From assembly GCA_003694235.1 (NCBI GenBank), contig RFKO01000034.1, positions 1 to 9,543 on the forward strand: a stretch of DNA of 9,543 nt, written 5' to 3'. Shown one piece after another: positions 1 to 5,727 of the stretch (positions within the stretch are counted from its first letter, which is position 1; every line of letters starts with the position of its first letter). Position numbers and translations under genes: made by a program. The stretch comes from Anaerolineae bacterium (lineage in GTDB: Bacteria > Chloroflexota > Anaerolineae > Anaerolineales > UBA11858). Below the pieces are notes generated by a model. That model did no database searches, was not told where the DNA came from, and worked only from the letters and a program-made list of their open reading frames with translations.

Positions 1-59
1 GCCAGCGAGCCCAACAGGCGCAGTCTGGTCTGCCTCTTTTGGCGCGGTGCCCTACTCAT
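1..59 (-). CDS. Start of an unidentified protein, cut by the left edge
   Basis: An ATG at 59-57 opens a frame that stays open to the window edge, giving 19 complete codons and beginning MSRAPRQKRQTRLRL. It lies 7 bases after the stop codon of the GT2 gene, in the same direction, as expected for the next gene of an operon. The start region is rich in Arg and Lys and then turns hydrophobic (LLGSLA). That is typical of the cytoplasmic tail before a first membrane helix, so a membrane protein is possible. The Shine-Dalgarno match is weak (ACAGG one base from the ATG). Too little is visible to name a family, and a chance open frame of this length cannot be excluded. Confidence 0.5.
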   Translation of the reverse strand, partial: MSRAPRQKRQTRLRLLGSL

Positions 60-66
60 GCCTGTC

Positions 67-1035
67 TCAGTCACGCGGCTCTACGTTGAGCAACCGCCGT
101 ATCGTATAGGTGGGCTTGCGCTGCGCTTCGTAGTACGTGCGCACCTGCAACTCGGCGATCAACCCCATCAGGATAGATTGAAACCCCATGATGACGAGAA
201 TCAGACTCACAGGGAAGAACGGCGATTCGAACACCGAAACCAGCGTGAGCACCCGCCGCACCGCCAGGAAGAGCAGCAGCGCCGAACCCAGCGCCATCAT
301 CGCCATCCCCGGCCCGCCGAACAGGTACATCGGCTTGTGGCCGTAACTGATCAGGAATTTGACGGTGAACAAATCGAGAATCACCTTCAGCGTGCGCTCC
401 AACCCATACTTGGTCTGCCCAAAGCGGCGAGGGTGATGACGCACCGGCACCTCCACGATACGAGCGCCCACATAACCCGCGTACGCCGGGATGAAGCGGT
501 GCATTTCACCGTACAGACGAAAACCGGTGATCACCTCGCGGCGATAGGCTTTGAGCGTGCAGCCGTAATCGTGCAATCTGACACCCGTCACGCGGGAGAT
601 GATGCCGTTGGCAATGCGCGAAGGCAGCGTGCGGGTGATGAACGTATCCTGACGGTTCTTACGCCACCCGCTGACCACGTCGTAGCCCTCGGCCATCTTT
701 TCGATCATCATGGGGATGTCCGCCGGATCATTCTGCATATCGGCGTCCATCAGCACAATCACATCCCCCTGAGCGTGATCAATACCGGCCGCGATCGCCG
801 CCGTCTGTCCAAAGTTGCGCCGCAACCCCACCACGCGGGTGCGCTCCGGGTCTGTACGCGCCAGTTCGGTCAAAACGCTCAGGCTCTCATCCCGACTGCC
901 GTCGTCCACGTAAACAATCTCCCAGGGCAGCGACAGCGTCCCCAGAGCACGATGCAAAGCCTGATGCAATTGCGGCAGACTATCCTGTTCGTTATACACC
1001 GGTATCACAACCGAGAGGAAATTCATTTCATCCAT
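67..1035 (-). CDS. GT2 polyprenyl-phosphate glycosyltransferase (DPM/ArnC/GtrB type)
   Basis: This 322-residue protein should move a sugar from a nucleotide donor to undecaprenyl or another polyprenyl phosphate at the cytoplasmic face of the membrane. What I see: the GT2 opening LSVVIPVYNE (residues 7-16), VDDGSRD with Asp44-Asp45, the metal-binding DAD motif at 97-99 followed by MQNDP, GCTLKAYRR around 158-166, and FGQTKYG at 205-211. Two hydrophobic helices follow (about 235-260 and 273-297) with a basic tail. The soluble GT-A domain plus two C-terminal helices and the overall length match the ArnC/GtrB/DPM subgroup. I chose ATG 1035 because AATGAG lies 6 bases upstream and LSVVIPVYNE normally sits close to the N-terminus. 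ATG 1026 (MNFLS) is the alternative. A GTG at 1158 is unlikely because it directly follows the -10 box of a strong promoter and so would lie upstream of the RNA start. The sugar cannot be told from sequence. Confidence 0.9.
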   Translation of the reverse strand: MDEMNFLSVVIPVYNEQDSLPQLHQALHRALGTLSLPWEIVYVDDGSRDESLSVLTELARTDPERTRVVGLRRNFGQTAAIAAGIDHAQGDVIVLMDADMQNDPADIPMMIEKMAEGYDVVSGWRKNRQDTFITRTLPSRIANGIISRVTGVRLHDYGCTLKAYRREVITGFRLYGEMHRFIPAYAGYVGARIVEVPVRHHPRRFGQTKYGLERTLKVILDLFTVKFLISYGHKPMYLFGGPGMAMMALGSALLLFLAVRRVLTLVSVFESPFFPVSLILVIMGFQSILMGLIAELQVRTYYEAQRKPTYTIRRLLNVEPRD

Positions 1036-1158
1036 GAGATTCTCATTCCCATACACCCCAGAGCAGGCGGAAGGAAACACGCAGACCGGCTTCTTCGCCA
1101 GGCACATCTCCGCGTCTCTGGGCAATTTTCGGCCTCCGCAGGCGCGAAAGCGGGACAC
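1036..1158 (-). promoter_or_regulatory. Leader (5' UTR) of the GT2 gene
   Basis: If the promoter at 1159-1187 is used, RNA starts near 1152 and leaves about 115 untranslated bases before ATG 1035. This is long for an operon in which the other genes overlap or nearly touch. The leader holds a short GCCT-GCGG-AGGC hairpin near its 5' end. At the start codon there is a 13-base palindrome (1034-1046, ATGAG-AAT-CTCAT as RNA sense) that covers the first two bases of ATG 1035. I do not recognise a known riboswitch class. Regulation through the leader is only a possibility. Confidence 0.4.
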
Positions 1159-1187
1159 ATTGTAGCCCAGCCACAGGCAACGGTCAA
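1159..1187 (-). promoter_or_regulatory. Sigma-70-type promoter for the GT2 gene
   Basis: Read on the minus strand, TTGACC (1187-1182) and TACAAT (1164-1159) are separated by exactly 17 bases (1181-1165). Each hexamer has one mismatch to TTGACA and TATAAT. The -35 box begins 5 bases after the stop codon of the acyltransferase gene, so the promoter fills the start of the 157-base gap. A match this good with ideal spacing is unlikely by chance in GC-rich sequence. There is no extended -10 TGn. It implies that the GT2 gene and its downstream neighbour can be transcribed independently of the upstream trio. Confidence 0.75.
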
Positions 1188-1192
1188 CTTGC

Positions 1193-1747
1193 TCACTTCA
1201 ATCTTCGCAAGAGACGTGCCGGCACGCCGCCCACCAGCGTATACGGCTCCACATCATCCGCCACAACGGCACCGGCGGCCACCACGCTGCCGCGCCCGAT
1301 ATGCACCCCCGGCAGAACCGTCACCCGCGCCCCCAACCAGACATCACTTTCCACCACGATCGGGCGTGGAAGGGTAATCCGCCTCCCGCTCTCATCAGTC
1401 GTAAGGGCATGATTCGCCGTCTCAAAGTAACACCCAGGGCTAATCATCACCCGCTCCCCAATGCGGATGCCGCCTGGAGCACGAGCAGCGAAGCGCACAT
1501 GGCTATTGATGAACGTATCTCTCCCGATATAAATGCGGCTCGCCGCCCCGATGGGACGCACTTCCACCGGCGACCAGATGTGCGCCGGGTATGCAACCTT
1601 CATCCCTGCCAGACGAAGCAAAAGCGCCCGCAGCGCATCGGCGGTGTGCAGCCGCGGCAAACGATTCGCCAGCCAGAGAAAGAAGCTCTCACGATACACC
1701 ACCAGAGACAGGTCTTTACGCAAGACACTCCAGGCCGTTTGCCACAT
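1193..1747 (-). CDS. Left-handed beta-helix O-acyltransferase (NodL/WbbJ/Maa-like)
   Basis: This 184-residue protein is probably a cytoplasmic acetyltransferase that moves an acetyl group from acetyl-CoA to a sugar hydroxyl. What I see: imperfect hexapeptide repeats from about residue 66 on, such as IYIGRD, IRIGER, VWLGAR and VHIGRG. His113 in ETANHAL sits where the catalytic His of this family lies. The ending VVADDVEPYTLVGGVPAR followed by LLRRLK is the typical C-terminal cap. The first 50 or so residues are helical rather than repeat-like. The start is ATG 1747, whose A is also the last base of the upstream stop codon (TGATG), with GGAGGT three bases before it. A start at 1807 would add 20 residues including CCCSRC, lie inside the upstream gene and lack a comparable ribosome site. 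The acceptor is unknown; the neighbours suggest a sugar of the glycan made here. Confidence 0.9.
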   Translation of the reverse strand: MWQTAWSVLRKDLSLVVYRESFFLWLANRLPRLHTADALRALLLRLAGMKVAYPAHIWSPVEVRPIGAASRIYIGRDTFINSHVRFAARAPGGIRIGERVMISPGCYFETANHALTTDESGRRITLPRPIVVESDVWLGARVTVLPGVHIGRGSVVAAGAVVADDVEPYTLVGGVPARLLRRLK

Positions 1748-2661
1748 CAAACCTCCACATCTGGAACAACAGCATGTTTCGCTACCTGCAACGCCCGCGT
1801 CACCCACAGGGCGCCGGGGAGTGTTTCCAACATCAAGATGGCACGCGTCACCACACTTAGCGCCGAAGCCTGTTCCAGGGTGGCGCCCAGTTGCACATAC
1901 AACGCTGTCATGGTGACCTCGCGCAGCCCCAGGCTGTTAATCGAAACAGGCACCAGCGAAAGAAGATAGGTAAACGCTCCCACACCAATTACCTGCCAGA
2001 GAGCCACTGTAATTCCCAGGCCTCGGGCCAACAACCAGACACCGCTGAACACCGAAAGCCGCGCCAGCCAGGAAATGCCAATGCCCAGGAAGAGCGCCAC
2101 CTTTTGTTCTCCCCACAAACCGAGCGCCCCCCGTATCTTCCCCAACCCGCTTGCCAAACGCCTCCGCAAAGCCGGTAGCACGCCGCCGTACAACGGCATC
2201 CCTGCCTGCCCTGACGACAAACCAACCAGCGGATGCAGCGTAAACCAGGAAAACGGCAACAATGTCGCCATGGCTACCACGTTGAGCAAACGATCCACCA
2301 CCACCGAAGCCAGGCCGATTGCCCAGCCGGTGAACTGAGCGATGCCGGCAATGCGCACGGTATCACCGCCCACGGTGGAAGGGAGGAAATTGGAGGCAAA
2401 GTTGCCGGAAAGAACAATCTGCAAGAGGGTAAGATAACGTACCGACACGTTTTGCACCCGCAGCAGCAAAAACCAGCGCAGGGTGTTGAATAAAATCGCG
2501 GTAAAGTACAACCCCGCCGCCAGCGGCAACAACCACAGGTCCATCTGTCGCACCGTCTCCCCCAACTCTCGCCAGTCCTGACGGCTGATCAACCAGAGGA
2601 ACAACACCGAGGAGAGCAATGTCCCACCCCAGCGCAGTAATCGAAGCCCGTTCTTTTTCAT
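1747..2661 (-). CDS. Flippase-like integral membrane protein (LPG_synthase_TM / UPF0104, AglD-like)
   Basis: This 304-residue multi-pass protein belongs to the family of the membrane half of MprF and of AglD-like proteins (lysylphosphatidylglycerol synthase TM region). Members are thought to move lipids or lipid-linked molecules across the membrane. Family signatures are visible in order: FNTLRWFLLLR (58-68), NFLPSTVGGDTVR (91-103), VVDRLLNV (121-128) and LVPVSINSLGLREV (236-249). Hydrophobic stretches near 12-25, 43-60, 78-95, 112-140, 188-212, 222-240 and 265-290 suggest six to eight helices. There is no aminoacyl-transferase domain, so it is not a full MprF. The gene starts with an ATGA overlap on the phosphodiesterase stop and ends in a TGATG overlap with the acyltransferase, so the three are probably made together. 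The substrate is unknown; a polyprenyl-phosphate sugar made by the nearby GT2 enzyme is one candidate. Confidence 0.85.
   Translation of the reverse strand: MKKNGLRLLRWGGTLLSSVLFLWLISRQDWRELGETVRQMDLWLLPLAAGLYFTAILFNTLRWFLLLRVQNVSVRYLTLLQIVLSGNFASNFLPSTVGGDTVRIAGIAQFTGWAIGLASVVVDRLLNVVAMATLLPFSWFTLHPLVGLSSGQAGMPLYGGVLPALRRRLASGLGKIRGALGLWGEQKVALFLGIGISWLARLSVFSGVWLLARGLGITVALWQVIGVGAFTYLLSLVPVSINSLGLREVTMTALYVQLGATLEQASALSVVTRAILMLETLPGALWVTRALQVAKHAVVPDVEV
1751..1756 (-). promoter_or_regulatory. Ribosome binding site deciding the acyltransferase start
   Basis: GGAGGT on the minus strand lies 3 bases before ATG 1747, inside the last codons of the flippase-like gene. It supports the short start over the upstream one at 1807 and fits translational coupling through the TGATG junction. 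Confidence 0.7.
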
Positions 2662-4358
2662 CCCAGATACCCCAGGTCGCGCAGACGCTTCTCCAACTCA
2701 GCACGCTCCGCCGCGCTCATCACCGGAGCAGCCTCTCCTGCTTTCACTTCCGCCTCAGCCTCTACGAAGCGCACTGCGGCGCGGCGCTCCCCGGTCAACG
2801 CGTTCAGCAAAGGGCGGCCATCTAAATCCGCAGGGACGGGCAGATCGGCCAGCGCCAGCATGGTGGGAAGCACATCCACCACCTGCGCATCGTCGATTCT
2901 CACTCCGGCCTCGATATCCGGCCCGGCCATCACCAGAATCCCCTCCGGGCGGTGACCTCCCGAATCCTGATATTCCGACGGCCCGATGATGGAATCTTGC
3001 TCTACACCCATCCGCACCGAAGTCTGGTAACGGTAATGCTGCAGCGAGAAGACCACGTCGGCAGCCTGATCCACAAATGGCCCGGAAAAGACTTCCTCTT
3101 TGCGGCAAATATCGGTTGCCAGCGGTTCACCGGTCTCAGGATGCCGGAGTGAACGCAGGGCAGCAAGCAGTTCATTCACCGCGGAGCGATACGCCTCGCC
3201 GGGGGCGACGATTCCCTGAGGTTCACGCCCCTGCAGGTTGATGAAAATCTGGCCGAACGCCCCGCGGGCGTAGGCGCGCGTCCGCGACCAGTCCACATCC
3301 TCAAAACCCAGAAAGGAACTCACCACCTTGTTGCGCGCCGGCTTGGAAACCAGATTGGCCACCCAGCCCAGGCCGAGGCGACTGATCAGGCGATAGGCGC
3401 GGCCAATCGCGTCCGTGCGCGCCAGCCAGAGCTTCAGGCGGGTGCGCACGTCGCGACGCAGGTGCAACCAGCCCATCTCATGCAACCAGCGGTTGAGATG
3501 CACCACCCCATATATCGGCCCGCCGCCGTGATCGGAGAGCACCATGTAATTTGCCTGCTCCCCCACCGCGTCCACCACCGCCCCCAGTAGCGCATCCATC
3601 CGGCGATAGACCTGCTCAATGGCATCGGCAAAAGCGCCATCCCGCGCCGAATCATAGCCGGGGTAATCCGGGGAGAGATAACGCCAGAATTTGTGCTGGG
3701 CGTGGTCGATCTGCATCAGCACAAACAAATAGGCATCGCAGGGATGATGTTCCATCAAATAGAGCACAGCCCGTTGCTGATAATCCAGCAAGTCGAGCAT
3801 ATCTTCCAGATAGGCACGCTCATCACCATAACGGTACACCGTCCGCTCGGCGTGCCGAAACGGGCCAATCGCCTCCTCCAGCTCAGAGATCAAAGCCGGC
3901 GGATAAGCAAAATTCTCCGCCTGGGCCTGGGGAGCAGCCAGGCCGGAAAACATAAAACCATCCAGCGGCACGGCGGGGTACAGCATTGGCAGATTGAAGA
4001 CTCCAATACGTTTGCCGCCACGGTTGAAATACTCCCACACCGGTCGGGCCTTGATCTGTCCGGTGTGCACATACTCAACCGCATAACTGCCCTCTCGGCG
4101 AGCAAACCAGTCGTATACACCATGCCCGCCGGGATTCTTTCCGGTGATAATGCTGCTCCACGCCGCCGGGCTGACCGGAGGATTGGTGGAACGAATCGTT
4201 CCCCAGGCGCCTCGCTGCATCAAGCGCGCCAGATGGGGCAGCTTGCCTTCCGCCACCCAACGAGCGGCCAGATCCCAGGTGGCCGCATCCCAACCCAGGA
4301 CAATCAGCGGGGGAACGCGTTGTTGTTCTCTCTCGTCTCGAGTCATTCTCGTATCCAT
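2658..4358 (-). CDS. Alkaline phosphatase superfamily protein, type I phosphodiesterase/nucleotide pyrophosphatase-like
   Basis: This 566-residue enzyme should hydrolyse or transfer a phosphate ester using two metal ions. The expected residues are visible: Asp24 in VLGWD, a probable nucleophile Ser63 in NPPVSPAAW, TGKNPGGHGVYDW (72-84), Asp218 and His222 in QIDHAQH, Asp276-His277 in LSDHGGG, and His469 in SGGHRPEG. The tail ELEKRLRDLGYLG is the usual ending of this subgroup. There is no signal peptide and no membrane helix; the N-terminus is charged (TRDEREQQR), so it looks cytoplasmic. The gene follows a 215-base gap and overlaps the next by ATGA. The start is uncertain. ATG 4358 has no clear Shine-Dalgarno, and ATG 4346 is equally possible because conserved sequence begins only at residue 16. 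The substrate is not known. Phosphoglycan, nucleotide-sugar or lipid-phosphate cleavage are all possible; a sulfatase is less likely because no CxPxR motif is present. Confidence 0.85.
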   Translation of the reverse strand: MDTRMTRDEREQQRVPPLIVLGWDAATWDLAARWVAEGKLPHLARLMQRGAWGTIRSTNPPVSPAAWSSIITGKNPGGHGVYDWFARREGSYAVEYVHTGQIKARPVWEYFNRGGKRIGVFNLPMLYPAVPLDGFMFSGLAAPQAQAENFAYPPALISELEEAIGPFRHAERTVYRYGDERAYLEDMLDLLDYQQRAVLYLMEHHPCDAYLFVLMQIDHAQHKFWRYLSPDYPGYDSARDGAFADAIEQVYRRMDALLGAVVDAVGEQANYMVLSDHGGGPIYGVVHLNRWLHEMGWLHLRRDVRTRLKLWLARTDAIGRAYRLISRLGLGWVANLVSKPARNKVVSSFLGFEDVDWSRTRAYARGAFGQIFINLQGREPQGIVAPGEAYRSAVNELLAALRSLRHPETGEPLATDICRKEEVFSGPFVDQAADVVFSLQHYRYQTSVRMGVEQDSIIGPSEYQDSGGHRPEGILVMAGPDIEAGVRIDDAQVVDVLPTMLALADLPVPADLDGRPLLNALTGERRAAVRFVEAEAEVKAGEAAPVMSAAERAELEKRLRDLGYLG

Positions 4359-4371
4359 GATTGAGTTCTAC

Positions 4372-4406
4372 TGGGGTTGGCGAGGGCAATGCCATCGCCA
4401 ACCCCA
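4372..4406 (-). repeat. Strong hairpin just upstream of the phosphodiesterase start
   Basis: Positions 4372-4383 and 4395-4406 are perfect inverted repeats of 12 bases (TGGGGTTGGCGA in the minus sense). Inside, one T/C mismatch is followed by three more pairs (GGC/GCC) and an ATT triloop. The 3' foot is 13 bases from ATG 4358. No T-run follows, so it is not a standard intrinsic terminator. It occupies the region where a ribosome would load and where no Shine-Dalgarno is visible. It could act on translation, protect an RNA end, or be one copy of a dispersed repeat. Confidence 0.7.
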
Positions 4407-4469
4407 CCCATATGAGCCATCGAGTGAGCAAAATGGCACAAACCGCATCTAAAGCGCGGCGTGCGGGGC

Positions 4470-4483
4470 AACTGCTCGCAGTT
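4470..4483. repeat. 14-base perfect dyad (possible operator)
   Basis: AACTGC and GCAGTT flank two central bases. The symmetry is perfect and the site sits mid-gap, about 110 bases before the phosphodiesterase start. It could be a protein site or a small hairpin with a 4-base loop. A 6-base arm can arise by chance, so support is weak. Confidence 0.25.
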
Positions 4484-4550
4484 AACCTACAAACGTCTGA
4501 TTATTGAAAAGCCCTGAACGTGAATGCATTGCCTTGAACAGCAAGAAGCC

Positions 4551-4576
4551 TGAGAAGTTCAACTTCCGTCTTCTCA
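4551..4576 (-). terminator. Weak inverted repeat at the GT4 stop codon
   Basis: TGAGAAG (starting with the GT4 stop codon at 4576) pairs with CTTCTCA ending at 4551, around a 12-base loop that itself contains GAAGT/ACTTC. No run of T follows, so this is at best a weak or factor-dependent terminator. It overlaps an 11-base direct repeat described among the findings. Confidence 0.25.
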
Positions 4577-5716
4577 ACTTCCGTACCTGCGGGCGACCGC
4601 ACGCAAAGCCTGCTCGTAAGCATCCACGATGTTTTCGATATCAAAACGCTGCGCCCGCAGGCGACTCTCACGCCGAAAGCGGAGCAACAACTGCCGGTCG
4701 GTGAGCAACTGCCGCAAAAACGAGACGCCCATAGATTGCCCCTCGCTACCGTCCAGCAGAAAGCCATTGCGGCCATGCTCCACCAGGTCCACGAAGCCGC
4801 CCACGCGCCCGGCCAGCACCGCCAGCCCCATCGCCAGCGCCTGCACGCCGACCACCGGCAGCCCCTCCGCCACCGAGGGCATGAACAGGATATCGCTCTC
4901 TCGCAGATACTCGATCACCTGATCTGGCGACACCCAGCCTGGTAGCGAAAAACGATCCTCCAGCCCTCGCGCCTGGATTTCGGCCTGCACCGCCGAACGC
5001 AGCGGCCCGTCGCCAACCATCACACAATGCCAGGGGAGGTCGCGTACGCCATCAAGCGCGCGCACCACCTGGAGCGGATTCTTCTGCGGCACGAAACGCC
5101 CGGCAAAGACCACCTGCGGCGCATCCGAGAGGCTGATCTCGCCAGGATCAAGCGCCCGTAAATCCACACCGTTATGCAACACCTCCACCTTCACCCGGTA
5201 GCGTTCTTCAGCCAGCCGGCGGGTGAACTCACTCACGCCGAACACCCTGGCCGCTCGACGCCAGATCGGAGGCGTAAACGGCGCCACCCAGCGGAACCAG
5301 CGGCCTGTTTTTTCCGGCACGCCGCCGGGCACGTCTCCCAGGTGAGCCGTAAGCACATACGGCACGCCAGTCAACAGGTGAACGACAAACGCCAGCGCTC
5401 CGCTGGGGACGGCAAAATGTACATGGATCACATCCGGCTTCCATGCACGCACCACGCGCAGGGCCGGCAGCAATCCACATAACACATACCCCATCATATC
5501 ACGCAAATACGCCTTGAAAGGCAGTTTACGGCCCACCGGCACGCGCTCCACCTGAATGCCATCAATCTCTTCCCGCCGCGGCAGCCCTTGAAAATGGGAT
5601 GTCAGCACGCGCACCTGGTGACCGCGCTGCACCAGCCCGCGGCAGATATCCTCGGCCACACGTCCACCGCCCCCTCCCACTGGCGGAAACTCATAAATCA
5701 GTACCAGTACCCTCAT
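4574..5716 (-). CDS. GT4 family glycosyltransferase (GT-B fold)
   Basis: This 380-residue cytoplasmic or membrane-associated retaining glycosyltransferase adds a sugar from a nucleotide donor to a growing glycan or lipid. What I see: the N-terminal glycine-rich loop FPPVGGGGGR (10-19), DVIHVHFA (95-102), HNGVDL (181-186), FAGRFVPQKNP (204-214) opening the donor domain, MVGDGPLR (233-240), GWVSPDQ (260-266), and PSVAEGLPVVGVQALAMG (280-297) with GG..DLVEHGRNGFL after it. The EX7E motif reads E284-X7-Q292, so the second Glu is replaced by Gln. Length is normal. I prefer ATG 5716 because GGAG ends 5 bases before it; the GTG at 5722 would leave only one base. The gene follows the GT-C gene by 11 bases and should be co-transcribed with it. 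Donor and acceptor sugars are unknown. Confidence 0.92.
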   Translation of the reverse strand: MRVLVLIYEFPPVGGGGGRVAEDICRGLVQRGHQVRVLTSHFQGLPRREEIDGIQVERVPVGRKLPFKAYLRDMMGYVLCGLLPALRVVRAWKPDVIHVHFAVPSGALAFVVHLLTGVPYVLTAHLGDVPGGVPEKTGRWFRWVAPFTPPIWRRAARVFGVSEFTRRLAEERYRVKVEVLHNGVDLRALDPGEISLSDAPQVVFAGRFVPQKNPLQVVRALDGVRDLPWHCVMVGDGPLRSAVQAEIQARGLEDRFSLPGWVSPDQVIEYLRESDILFMPSVAEGLPVVGVQALAMGLAVLAGRVGGFVDLVEHGRNGFLLDGSEGQSMGVSFLRQLLTDRQLLLRFRRESRLRAQRFDIENIVDAYEQALRAVARRYGS

Positions 5717-5727
5717 GCACACTCCAT

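Larger units (their letters stand above)
4359..4573. other. 215-base intergenic gap, longest non-coding stretch
   Basis: This gap separates the GT4 gene from the phosphodiesterase gene. It is visibly richer in A and T than the coding sequence in its GT4-side half. It holds a strong hairpin (4372-4406), a 14-base dyad (4470-4483) and a weaker inverted repeat at the GT4 stop codon. I found no convincing -35/-10 pair: AATAAT at about 4500-4505 on the minus strand has no fitting -35. I also found no open frame with a ribosome site. It may end one transcript and start another, but the sequence does not prove either. Confidence 0.6.

Noticed and set aside
1036..1158. GTG-initiated longer GT2 protein
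   Set aside because: The GTG immediately follows the -10 box, so it should not be in the transcript. The added residues have no GT2 character.
58..1377. 439-residue open frame on the plus strand
   Set aside because: It is the mirror of the GT2 and acyltransferase genes in GC-rich sequence. The protein is rich in His, Arg, Gln and Pro, has no recognisable motif and crosses two real genes.
1748..1807. 20-residue N-terminal extension of the acyltransferase containing CCCSRC
   Set aside because: It lies inside the flippase-like gene, while a GGAGGT site and a TGATG junction support ATG 1747.
3693..4364. 223-residue plus-strand frame opposite the phosphodiesterase
   Set aside because: The minus-strand gene has complete catalytic motifs; this frame has none and no ribosome site.
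4359..4573. Promoter for the phosphodiesterase in the 215-base gap
   Set aside because: AATAAT and a few TTG words are present, but no pair with 16-18 base spacing and acceptable -35 match was found.
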